Of a stretch of DNA of 10,238 nt, positions 1-9,735 are shown piece by piece. Position 1 is the stretch's first letter. Every line of letters starts with the position of its first letter. The stretch covers positions 1 to 10,238 of the forward strand of contig JALLPB010001337.1 in assembly GCA_036939975.1 (NCBI GenBank). Direction: 5' to 3'. Source of the DNA: Cyclostephanos tholiformis (taxonomy: Eukaryota > Bacillariophyta > Thalassiosirophyceae > Thalassiosirales > Thalassiosiraceae). A model generated the notes under the pieces. That model worked only from the letters and a program-made list of their open reading frames with translations. It made no database searches and had not been told where the DNA came from. Made by a program: the position numbers and the translations under genes.

Positions 1-911
1 CCAGCTGTTTCTTAATCTCGTCGTTTTTCTTTTTATTCAGTAGACGTAACTCGTCAATTCGCTGAAGAGACGCGTTGTTCTTCTTAGTTCTCGTTGACAT
101 TTTCACGTGTTTTTGGCCCGTCCCAGGAATCCTCGGTGACGATCCTTCTCTCTGAGTTACCCATGGTCGTGTTGGAATGTTAAGAATTTCTTTGGAATTG
201 TTAATAATCTGCTTCCGCTCGCTCGAGGACCTCGTTAATATCCGAGTCGTCACTGAAATCTTCCTCTTCGATACGTGAGTCATCGCTGTCGGGTTCGTCG
301 TCCCCGTCGTGTACGATAATTCTGAAACCTTCTGACGGACCGTCCGTTTTCTCCGTTCTGTTTGTAAAATAGTCCTCTTCTCCAAAAAGGACACAAGAAC
401 AAAAAGGTTTTGCGTCAGGACCTCTTGCGAGGTTGCAGCGTTTGATGTATAGGCAGATGCTGAGTCGTTGCTTTCCGTGTTTGTGTTGTTCGATTGGTGT
501 AGGTGTTGTATGACGCGCTTGCGAAGGAGGCTCTCTCGTTGTTTTTTGGCCTGAAACTTCTTAATATGAGCGGTGGACCAAGGGATGTGATGGCCGGAGA
601 GTTTCGTAGAAAAGGAGGGGACAGGGTCAGGTGTTTAGATGGAGGTTGTCGATGGTGTAACTGGAGGCATAATGAGGTGATGTGGAGCACAATGATGTAG
701 GTAGAGAGCAAGTGCAATGCGACTCTGGTGTCACATCTTGTTTAGGGTTGCGGGAATTGGAGTTGTTCTTTTCTTCTTGGAGGATATTTGTGGGATTGTA
801 CTGGGGGAAATTAATTGATTCTGTTTTGCTTGATGATATTTGTTTGCTGAGCCCTAATACCAGGGCTTGTAATACCTGACGATGGTGATGCTGAAAATGG
901 TGGTTGTGGGG
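1..911 (-). CDS. Unidentified minus-strand gene, partial, reading frame interrupted
   Basis: Product not recognised. On the minus strand one frame is open from 911 to its TGA at 627-629. A second is open from 634 to the left edge, about 211 codons without a stop. The first frame is open again from 560 to a TAA at 201-203. Each stretch looks coding where it is best: Ser/Asn-rich text (about 870-640), a basic helical piece reading KKFQAKKQRESLLRKR (about 565-520), an acidic piece reading DDSRIEEEDFSDDSD (about 290-240), and a Leu/Lys-rich coiled-coil-like piece ending ELRLLNKKKNDEIKKQ at the edge. Joining them needs an intron or frameshifts near 630-735, 380-430 and 200. CTAAC followed by TTTTCAG at 891-897 could be a splice acceptor. 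A GTGACA donor at 734 and TTTCAG ending at 551 would join two stretches in phase. The gene could be intact with missed introns, a decaying pseudogene, or sequence carrying indel errors. It is divergent from VPS8. Confidence 0.4.
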
Positions 912-1095
912 TTAGTATTCGTCAGCGGAACGACAAATCCGCAGAGAAATTTTGCATTTAATTGTTCCTAAACGGTGTGTGTCGATTTTATGGTCCGAGG
1001 GTCGGTGGGTATGCTGTAATAGCATTTACACGTAATATCTTTAGTTTTTGGGTTGACTGATCTGATCGAAAAGTGTGTGCACTAAGTGCTCAACT
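912..1095. promoter_or_regulatory. Intergenic region upstream of VPS8, presumed promoter/5' UTR
   Basis: This AT-richer stretch lies before the VPS8 start and may serve both divergent genes. No clear TATA box or initiator could be named. An ATG-CTG-TAA mini reading frame at 1011-1019 would be a two-codon upstream ORF if the transcript starts further left. In-frame stops between it and 1075 limit the VPS8 N-terminus. The promoter role is inferred from position only. Confidence 0.3.
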
Positions 1096-4000
1096 ATGGA
1101 CCTGCAGGCCATACTCGACACACCGTCGTCTGACGATGACGAGGAAATTGCGGGACGCGACCGATGCCGATCGTCTACGACAGCTGAGGGCGGTGGCAGC
1201 CTTGTTGGGGCGGCTGCTATCGGCGATGGTAAGGGAACGACCGTGGCGGCAATAGGGGGCGGCGGTCACGAGGCTCCGGCGAGTCGGGTGGGAGTTGTCG
1301 TCGTCGGGGGAGGGATGGTAGGGATTGGCGCAGAGCAAGACGACGCAGTCGACGAGGGAAGTAGGCCGGAGGATGTGGTTGATCGGATCCTCCTTCGCGA
1401 TCATCGCGCGAGGAGGGAGAGTAATGCCTGGGGAGGAGGAGGAGGAGGAGGAGTGGGGGGGAGATCTCGGTACCTTCATCGCGGCCAAGGTATTGGTAGC
1501 GGCGGTCCCTCCTCCTCCACGACTGCTAGCTTGGAATTAGAGAGAATATTGATGGAGGCCGACGATGATGACAACGGCGACGACGACGACGATGAGGACA
1601 ATGACTTTCTTCCAGATATGAGATCGGCGATGGTGGCGGCCAATGACACTGGCAAGGACCGCAACGTGAACAATGTCGTCAGCAGTGGGAGGGGGGGCGG
1701 CCATGCCCCCCCAACCTCCGTCTCAAATAGGAACTTTGATATCTTATTGAAATCCATCCTCGATGAGGGCGACGACGACGAGGATGACGACGACGACGAC
1801 ATCGATGCTATTATCGTCGGGGGATTCAGTAATTCGTCATCGCCCGTCACGAGAAGAAGCGAAAATGCTGATGGCAGCAACAAAGGTGGCATCCCTGTGG
1901 GTGTAGCGCCGGAGTGGAGGAATATCGTTTCCAGAAATGATGTCCCATCATCCCATTCCTTCGAGGTCGATGCCATCTTAAATTCTATCCAAGATGATGA
2001 TGACGATGATGATGACGACGACAACGACATCAAAAACTTTTTTTTGGATATGAAAAAATATCGTAGGAGCGCCTCCTCCTTTTCTTTGATGCAACAGAGA
2101 ACATTCAGCATCGTTTCTTCAAACAACGGTGGAGAGGAGGAAGACGATGAAAATGATACTGATTTTGGCCTGAACTTCGATTACTGCGCGCGGGATGCCC
2201 AGAAGTGTGGCGACGTAAAAAACATGTCCTCCATAATGCAACATCCCCTAACTAGGAAGGACAGTGGCGAGCAGGCCCGTCAGCGACAGATGTGGCAGGA
2301 TCACCATATGGAAGTTTACGACCATAATGGCAGACAACGACGGGAGGATCGGTCATTGGAGTATTCCTTTTACGATATATATACCGCCGACAAGAATTTT
2401 CTCAATCGCACCACTCAGGGTGACGGAGAAAAAAATAAGACCACCGCCACCGGGAGCAATGATCAGCGAACATGGCAGCAGCAGCAAGAAGATGACCGCG
2501 ATCACGACGATGAGTACGACGAGGATGGCATCCTCCTTTCGAGGATGTGCATGGAATATGCCGAGAACACCGAGCGTAAATTGCTTCGTCCCAGTAGCAA
2601 CAATGCCGCCTCTGCCGATACCAACAAAGTTGCCAACAACCTGCGAAATGTCGTGTCACCTCTCGCGGTGAAGCGTCGAATGAAACCGCGGGTGGAGCTA
2701 ATGACCAAATCGCGATTGTCATCGTGGCAATCGCAGGGAAATTGTCAGCAACAACACCAACAACTGCAGCAGCATCAACCGCGTTTTGGCTTCTCGGGGG
2801 GTATCATACAAACGAAATCCATGTTATCAGTGCCGCTTGAGGATACTGCATCATTGTTGAAGAAAGTTGGTGGTGGTAACGGCACCTTCAGTAACGCTGC
2901 CAGTGGAGGTGAAAATAGTGGAGCACGAACGGAACCGTTGCCAACGGCCCTCGCTGTGAATTCCAAATTCATCGCCATCGGCAACCAGCATGGTGAAATA
3001 CGGGTTTTCGATTTGTATGAACAGCTGAAGATAATATTGGGAAGGAGGAGTTCAGCAGGAGAGGGTGTTGGCGACGGCACCGCCGCTGCGTCTAGTGCTC
3101 TTGGGGGTAAGAGAAATGATACCCCGGTGACCGCTGTAACAGCATTAGGAGCCTTTTCGTCCACGTTGTTCAACTTCGGATCAGTGACGTCCATCGATCT
3201 ATCATCACAGGGGGATTTTCTTTTAGCAGGATACGGAACTGGACAAGTGATTCTGTGGGATGTCATCAAGGGCGCGATTCTTAAGACCGTTGATAGTCAC
3301 TCCTCGTCGATATGTTCAGCGCGGATCACGTACATACCCGTGGCCGGGGATCTTGGCAGGAGAGGTATGATCGATAACGAGAAAATTGGTGCCGTGATTG
3401 TCGATGCCAGTGGATTGGTTAATAAATTGATCTTCTCAAGGGGATGGTTGTCAGCATATTCGGTCGAGACGGAATGTCTTCTCGATGGGACGGCTGGGCA
3501 AATATTGGCGATGGATGCGTTGCCTCCCCAGGACATGGCCGTGACGGCTGCTGCTCCCGCTTCTCAACAAACGGCAACAATAACGCCCTATGATAATAGG
3601 ATTGTCTTGATAGCATTATCATCGAGCAAAAGTTCGTTCGCAGTATCGGTCGAGCCGAAGGTAAATGTGCTACATCGATGGGCGCGACCCTCGACGGAGC
3701 GCATCGACCCGACGATTGGCGATGACGATCGACTAACGCATGCTTCATCATCCTATGCATCCACCTACGCTTCCTCGTACGCATCATCGTCCTACCTTTC
3801 GACGTCGACGTATCAGTCTACTGTGGTAGCGGGGCGAAAGCAAGAACAACAGAGGAATAATGTTGACTCTACCCCTGTGCCATACCTGCCATGCCTGTCG
3901 TGGGGCTGGGCCCTCGTTTGCGGTGGTGGACATGCAATCACCCCGATATTGGCGAGGGCCTGGGGATGCTGCCTTCAGTTTCTGCGCGCCAGCCCTCCCC

Positions 4001-7000
4001 CTTCTATGGAGGATGACGTAAAAAACAATTCTGCCACTTCCGGGGATGATAATGCCGTCGCTGCTACTATCCATTGGCCAGCGTTTGGAACGCACGATGA
4101 ATTCGACGCGTCGGCACCTGTCGTGGCATTGAATTGGCTGGGTAAACGTTCATTGGTTTATTTAACCATCACGAATGAATTAATCATTATTGATACTGTC
4201 ATCATGACAATGCAGGAGCGTCTCGACTTTTCAGATATGAAGCTGGTCTATGCGGAATTCGCACTGAGCCGTCGTCACCTCTCCACATCATCAAGGTTTC
4301 AACAGCTGAATTCGAATGATTGCACAACCTTCATGAACAGTATACGATCAAGTGATAATCGATTGCTGGTGTTGTGCCAAGGTGAGATCAAGGAGATTAC
4401 TGCATTAGGGATGAGGCAACAAATTATGTCGTTGGAAGACGGCGGGCAGTGGCTAGAGGCGTTGGCACTTGCTCTCGATCACTACGAAAGCAGTATCAAA
4501 AGTCAGGAAGATAACAAACGAAACGACCCATCGTTCGCTTTGAATAGCTTAGATGTCATGACGACAGATCCGTTGATGCTGACTGAGGACGAGGTCTGGA
4601 TGGCGGAGTTGTTGATGCGATATTTGATTCTTGCTATAGACAATGCGCCTGACTCTTCACCGATGGGATATTCCGCATCTACCAACAACATTCCTCATCG
4701 ACTGAATCTCGCTGAAAGCCACTTCGAAATGTTATCAGGTAAAGCCATTTCTGTTCATGCCTTCATTGTTCGAATATCTTGTGTTCCTCATTGTCGTGGC
4801 TATTTGACTCATTCATCGCCGATGATTTGTGACAGGAGTTTGCATTGAGTTTTGCATTGTTATACGACGACTTGATTTGCTGTTCGGTCCAATCTTTCGT
4901 TGCTTTTACGAGGCGCGGTTTATCAATGTGAGTTGTTGGATCAAAGTAAATGTTGCCCCCCATCTTTTCAAAATTTCTAAACCCACCTTTCTTCTTCAGG
5001 TATTCTTAGACGTTATGGAGACATACGTACTTCATGATAAGCTAAAATATATCGCCCCAGAAGCGATGGTGTTATACGTTGCGCACTGCAAGGATATGAA
5101 AGATTTATCAATGGTGGAGCGGTGCCTACTTCACATCAAGTGCAATTTGATGGACTTCGATTCGATACTGTCACTATTGAAAAAACACGGTTTGTATACT
5201 GGACTGATTTATGTTTATTCGAGCGGTTTGGACAATTATATGACTCCGTTGGAGGTATTGCTTGATGCTGTTTTTGATTCTGCAGATACCGCAGAGTTTT
5301 TTTATTCAGATCGGAGAAATGATGGCATTCTTAGTAATAAGTTTGAACAGATTGGGTACAAAGCTATGTAAGTGGTAATTTTGCTCATTTGCATTACCCT
5401 GTTCATTACTTGGCGTGTTGTTCATGTTGTTTTTTTTCTTGTCAATTCCAAAGTCTTTATCTTCAGTATTGTTTTCAGGGAAAGATATTTCCCAAGGGTG
5501 ATCTTATACTACCCGAGGAACGAAGACAAACTCTGCGCCCAGAATTGTTTCAAATCCTCCTTCGTGAAATTTACAGTTCGCCCAAACGTATACAATCTTC
5601 GCAACATCCGACTAGAATAAATTCCTTCCGTGGTATTCGCGCGTTATCGTACCCCTACGTCAGAGTGCTCATATTAGTTGACACCAAAGCATTTCTCGAT
5701 TGCTTGGCTTTAATTTTTGACGACCCTTGCGCTAGATTCGCTCAGGCCCAAAGCCAACTTCTCGCGCTGGGATCTGGGGCGGTGGAATATGACACAGACA
5801 ACACAATTACGGTGATGAGTTCTCCCGACGTGGATGAGAATGGCCAGAAATTACTGCCCGATAGGCAGCACCTCATCAACATTTTGTCATCAATAATCAT
5901 GTCAGAGAGCTTGGTCGATTCTGTCTATCATTTTGGGTCTATGCAGCAAATGACGCAATTATCAACCAAGGCAAAACATTTCTTCTTAGACTTCTTGGCG
6001 AAGTACTTGCAGCTTGGCGTGGTAACTGCACCAAAATTTCTCACTGGTGAAGTTGTTAACCGGCAATGCAACAAAAGAGGGGCATCGGAAGAATATATCC
6101 TGGAATTGCTGCATGCACTACAGCGATCATCATATGAGTTAGATGAAGTTTTATACAGTATTGAAAAGGTTCACATGACGCGAGGAGCGCTGTTTCTTCA
6201 TAAATTGGGAGTGACAACTAATATGGATCGAGAAGACATGTCCGAAAAATGTCAGCATCATTTTCATCGATCGATTGACTGCTATTTAGAAGACAAGGAC
6301 AATGATTTCAAGAAAGGAGTTTTTGTTTTTGCAAGGAAAGAATGTTCCAGTAGGAACGCACCACTGCTAAAAAGTGTTTTAATCCAAAGACTGCCAGAGC
6401 TTGTAAAATTGGATTCCGTGCTAGCTGCTGGTCTCGTTGCAGCATTGTTCGTCGAGGATATTGACATGGTCTTATTATCACTCAAAGACATAGAGTCAGG
6501 GAGAGTTGAGTACGACTTCCTCCATGCAATTTTATCCGGGGCCCTTGACAAAGTGGAAACAGTAGCTGCCCAAGAATTATCTGCCAATATGACAGAAAAG
6601 CATCATTATCTATATCTCGAGCGAATGGCAAGATTTCAGCCTGACAATGTCTATCATTACCTCTCCAACAATCGCAATTATCGGTTTCCCGACGCCTTGA
6701 AATTATGCCAAGAAAATAATATCACCGATGCATGTGCTCTCCTCCTCGAGCGGACAGGAGATGTATCTGGGGCTTTCAAATTAATGCTGCAGACGTTCGA
6801 CACACGCATGATGACGCTCAGAAAAACCCTCCAACTCAGTGGTGCGTCCAATATTGATTCCCTGAGAAGGAAAGGCAAAGCCGATGTACTTCGAAATGAA
6901 ATGGCAGAGAACGAGATCAGCCGCATCAAGCAAATTCTAGCCGCAGCCTTAGATCTCTGCGAACGCAACAAAAATGACCATCTGACACTGGACAACGATG

Positions 7001-7719
7001 AACGAGGGCAGCTGATCTGGCTCCACGTGCTAGATCGATTGGTCCATGTCAAGACTTTGCTTCACAATTCCAACGATTCTTCCGAATACTTATCTGCGGG
7101 AATTTCAACTGTCCTGAGCGATCTGTTGCTGATGGCCCTGCAGCGGATGATATCGAACGTTTCTCTTCGCGAATTGATACAGAAGATCACTAGGGATCAC
7201 GCCGGGAGTGACCTCGGAGAACTTCGAGAGATGCTCGTAAGCATGCTCAAGACCTATGGCTCCGAGCTTGACGTGTGTTCAAGCGTCGTGAATGTCATGC
7301 ACTACGACATTCGACAAATGACCTACGAAAAGAGGAGACTCAAGGTTCGAGGGAGCTTCGTAGAGGAGTGCCCCAGGTGGTTCCCCAAGGATGTCCCCTC
7401 CACCGCGATTCTCGAAGTTGGCACCTCTGGAGTGTGCCGAGTTAGATGTACCCGTATGTCGCAGGAGATGGGCGAGTTAAAACGGCCTTCCGACAAACGA
7501 ATATCCGCCAATTATGTATCATCGTTGTATCGACACCGAAGAAATTGCGAGGAGCATCGGTCACGAAGATTTGGCAAACGGGGTCGAGGAAGAGGAGGCA
7601 AAGATGCCACTTTCATGACGACCTCGGAGTATCAAGTCACGGCCAGGAAAGTCGACACGCGAGAGTTTCGTCAAGTTGGTGTCCTATCGGAAGCGCAGCA
7701 TTTCGGGGGACTGTTTTGA
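1096..7719 (+). CDS. VPS8: VPS8 homologue, CORVET tethering complex subunit, four exons
   Basis: Exons 1096-4738, 4836-4927, 5000-5367 and 5454-7719 give 2122 residues. VPS8 is a CORVET subunit that tethers Rab5-positive early endosomes before SNARE fusion. Residues 1 to about 580 are low complexity with poly-Asp modules. A WD-like propeller follows, with FIAIGNQHGEIRVFD (625-639) and GDFLLAGYGTGQVILWD (706-722). DGGQWLEALALALDHYE (1115-1131) begins the helical part. The VPS8 core includes GVCIEFC (1215-1221) and DLLFGPIF (1228-1235), close to animal and fungal VPS8. Exon 4 encodes solenoid repeats, including YPYVRVLILVDTKAFLDCLA. ATG 1096 is the first in-frame ATG; GTG 1075 is not a likely eukaryotic start. 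Human VPS8 is about 1430 residues, so most of the excess is N-terminal. The C-terminal RING of many VPS8 proteins is not recognisable. Identity is strong; the N-terminal extension and last 110 residues are less certain. Confidence 0.9.
1531..2052 (+). repeat. Repeated Ile-Leu / poly-Asp modules within VPS8 exon 1
   Basis: Three copies of a hydrophobic-acidic lead, an Ile-Leu pair and a long Asp run occur at residues 146-175 (LELERILMEADDDD), 213-243 (NFDILLKSILDEGDDD) and 289-319 (FEVDAILNSIQDDDD). A shorter copy opens the protein (MDLQAILDTPSSDDD, 1096-1140). Copies 2 and 4 also share a tail ending Phe-Leu-x-Asp-Met or close to it. Asp runs mix GAC and GAT codons. Role unknown. Confidence 0.6.
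4739..4835 (+). other. VPS8 intron 1 (97 bp, phase 1)
   Basis: The donor is TCAG|GTAAAG and the acceptor GACAG|GAG. Splicing rebuilds a Gly codon (G|GA) and joins SHFEMLS to GVCIEFCIV, which restores the conserved VPS8 core across the junction. Without splicing the frame reaches a stop at 4846-4848. Confidence 0.85.
4928..4999 (+). other. VPS8 intron 2 (72 bp, phase 0, stop-free)
   Basis: The donor is AAT|GTGAGT and the acceptor follows a pyrimidine tract, CCTTTCTTCTTCAG|GTATTC. The length is a multiple of three and no stop is present, so retention would insert 24 residues. The intron is called because the inserted text breaks a stretch that otherwise aligns with VPS8 (EARFIN joined to VFLDVMETY). 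Confidence 0.8.
5368..5453 (+). other. VPS8 intron 3 (86 bp, phase 2)
   Basis: The donor GTAAGT at 5368 is a perfect match to the consensus. The acceptor that keeps the frame is CCAAAG|TCTT, ending at 5453 after an eight-T tract. This joins IGYKA to ILYLQYCFQGKIFPKG, which fits the VPS8 family pattern. The two better-looking TTCAG sites ending at 5466 and 5478 put exon 4 in a frame that stops at 5620. Confidence 0.75.
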
Positions 7720-8402
7720 ATGAAAATGCGGTTCCGTGAGGGCCACATCGAAAAACTCGAGGAAGCCCCTTTCTTCACATCTTTTCTGGTCGAGAAGATT
7801 CGTTGGAACAGAAATATTTGATCATCGCATCTTTGCTAACGTTGATGGCAGTGAACATGACCGGGAGTCACTTCGTGTGTTTTCCCCCATTTGTTGTAAT
7901 TTTAGAGACTGTTTTATTATGTTCGCGGCCGTCCTACCATTGGCCGAGGTTTGTTAAGAACCAGCTAACGTTTGCCGATGTGTCATATTTTTAATTTTTC
8001 ATTTCTGCGTGTGTCGTTTTTCATTAATAAAGGGCTGTCAGAGAGGACCCCTCAAGATAAATAGAACCCCAAAACCTCGATTTGACATGCTACATCGTTT
8101 TGTCACTGTCAAAATTTTGATTAATTCTATCTCATATAGTTTACTGTCTGATTCAAAATGGCGATGGATTAAACCCCGACCTATATGGTATGTGATTTCT
8201 TGGCTGGTGATCAAACTGCAATCTAATCTGCGCTAATTTTCACATTCTTCTCAATAATGCATGTGGAGAATTTCTTTCATGCAACTAATTGATGAAAAAT
8301 GTTCGAGGGCTGTAAATCGATCATCATTGCGCGGTCAGCTATTACTTTGATTCGCCAGCCCAGTCCACTAAAGAGGCTGCCCCCCCCCCCCCCCACTTTT
8401 TT
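7720..8402. other. Convergent intergenic region between VPS8 and the minus-strand gene
   Basis: This holds the 3' ends of both genes. The first 102 bases continue in the VPS8 frame after its TGA as a 33-codon open stretch beginning ATG and ending at 7821. The rest is AT-rich with no convincing gene; the short open frames at 7803-7994 and 8009-8236 resemble no family and have no coding-like composition. No canonical AATAAA was found on the minus strand for the right-hand gene. Confidence 0.6.
8026..8031 (+). terminator. Candidate polyadenylation signal for VPS8
   Basis: AATAAA lies about 310 bases after the VPS8 stop in AT-rich sequence and is the only canonical signal seen on this strand downstream of the gene. 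Diatom genes often do without the canonical hexamer, so its use is inferred. Confidence 0.4.
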
Positions 8403-8404
8403 TT
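8380..8404. repeat. C15 homopolymer followed by T8
   Basis: Fifteen C residues (8380-8394), then AC, then eight T residues (8397-8404) that run into the stop codon of the minus-strand gene. In that gene's transcript this is a G15 run directly after the stop, so it lies in the 3' UTR. Homopolymer length here is likely to be uncertain. Confidence 0.85.
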
Positions 8405-9704
8405 ACGGATTCGAAATAATATCGGGCAAGAGCACCCCGAGACGATCGTCATCGATGAAATCAACATCGCTCCCCCCAGGTACGTCGAGTCCCAACGCCT
8501 CCATCCTCGGCCCTTCCACCGTCGACAGGAACAGCGCCAGGAGGCATTCGGCCCGATTCATGCGAAATAGCGGATCAGTACGCATTCTCTTCGCCAATGC
8601 CCCCTCGATCGACGACGACGACGATCCCCCCCCGCCATCGACGCCGCCGCCATCCGACGTCTCTCCACCTCCCCCCGCCCCCTCCTCGGTCGTCGTCGTC
8701 GTCGTAGTCGTAGTCGTAGTCGTCGTCGACGACGACGACATCGACGATGCATATGCGCATTCCTCCTCGAGGATGCCGAAATTGCCGTACTCGTCGTATT
8801 TCCCGACCCAATCGATCCCATTCACCCGACGTGCCAACTCGCGTTCCAACTCGCGCATCCTCATCACGACGCCCACCACCCGACCGGACACGACGTTCGA
8901 TTCGTCCGACGTAAAAGCCGCCGTCATGTCGTTTCCGTCCGCGCGCGCCGAATCCATCCGTCGTAGTATCGACGACATGGCGATCTCGCCCGCGGTCATC
9001 GCCACGCGTAACGGTTCGTTGGACGGATCACCGACGTCGATATCGACGTCGTCGTCGTGGTCGTCGTGGTCGTCGTTAGTTGACTTCGACGACGAGGGAG
9101 ATGATCGCGATCGACGCCGTAGGATGGACTTGCTCCGCAATAACAGCGCCTCCGATACGCAGTTGATGACGGTGGGATGGAGGGACGGGCGTATGCCATT
9201 GGTGGATCGGAGGGCGTCCCCCCCCCCGGTCGTCGTAGTCGTCGTCGTAGTCGTGGTCGTAGTCGAGATACGGCGACCCTCGTCGACGTCGTCGGGGGGG
9301 TCGGTCGACGACGCGAGGCATCGACCGCCGCGACGACGAGATCGACGATCGATTCGATGACGATCGATTCGATGACGACGACGATCATCAACATCATCAT
9401 CACCGTCGTCGTCGTCGGTCGACGAATACGACGGCATGACGCCGATGCCATTGGGAATCATCGATGCCGACGTTCGTCGTCGGTCGTGCGCGGATTGGCG
9501 GCGGCGACCGCGGGCGGAGGACGGCGTCGGCGAACGGAGGGCGTGGGTGGAGGGAACGACGACGAGGGTCGACGAGTCCGATCGAAGGACCAACGACGAC
9601 GCCACCGCCGCCGCCGCCGCCGCCATCGTGATCGCAAGGAGGAGCGACGATGGCGGATTCGAAACTCCCACGATCGGCCGGGACGTACCGGGGACGACGG
9701 CGGT

Positions 9705-9735
<31 letters not shown>

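Noticed and set aside
627..629. Programmed +1 frameshifting in the left-hand gene
   Set aside because: The three frame changes are not all in the same direction, and the neighbouring VPS8 gene reads without shifts; indels or introns fit better.
415..717. Minus-strand 100-residue open frame with an ATG start
   Set aside because: It is the third frame of the left-hand region. Its His/Pro/Thr-rich text is less coding-like than the two alternating frames there.
503..879. Two plus-strand 65-residue open frames before VPS8
   Set aside because: Short, unrelated to any family, and opposite a stronger minus-strand coding signal.
1476..2126. Minus-strand 216-residue Ser-rich open frame
   Set aside because: It is the antisense of VPS8 exon 1; the Ser runs are the complement of the poly-Asp codons.
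2775..3269. Minus-strand 164-residue open frame
   Set aside because: Antisense to the VPS8 propeller region, which has clear family motifs on the plus strand.
8009..8236. Plus-strand 75-residue open frame after the AATAAA
   Set aside because: AT-rich sequence with no domain or coding-like bias; most likely intergenic chance.
8688..8742. CRISPR-like array
   Set aside because: Triplet repeats within coding sequence, with no spacers.
8299..9360. Plus-strand 353-residue open frame opposite the right-hand gene
   Set aside because: It is antisense to the better-supported minus-strand gene. Its text is Pro, Val, Asp and Arg runs made by the GTC/GAC repeats, and no ordered domain is present.
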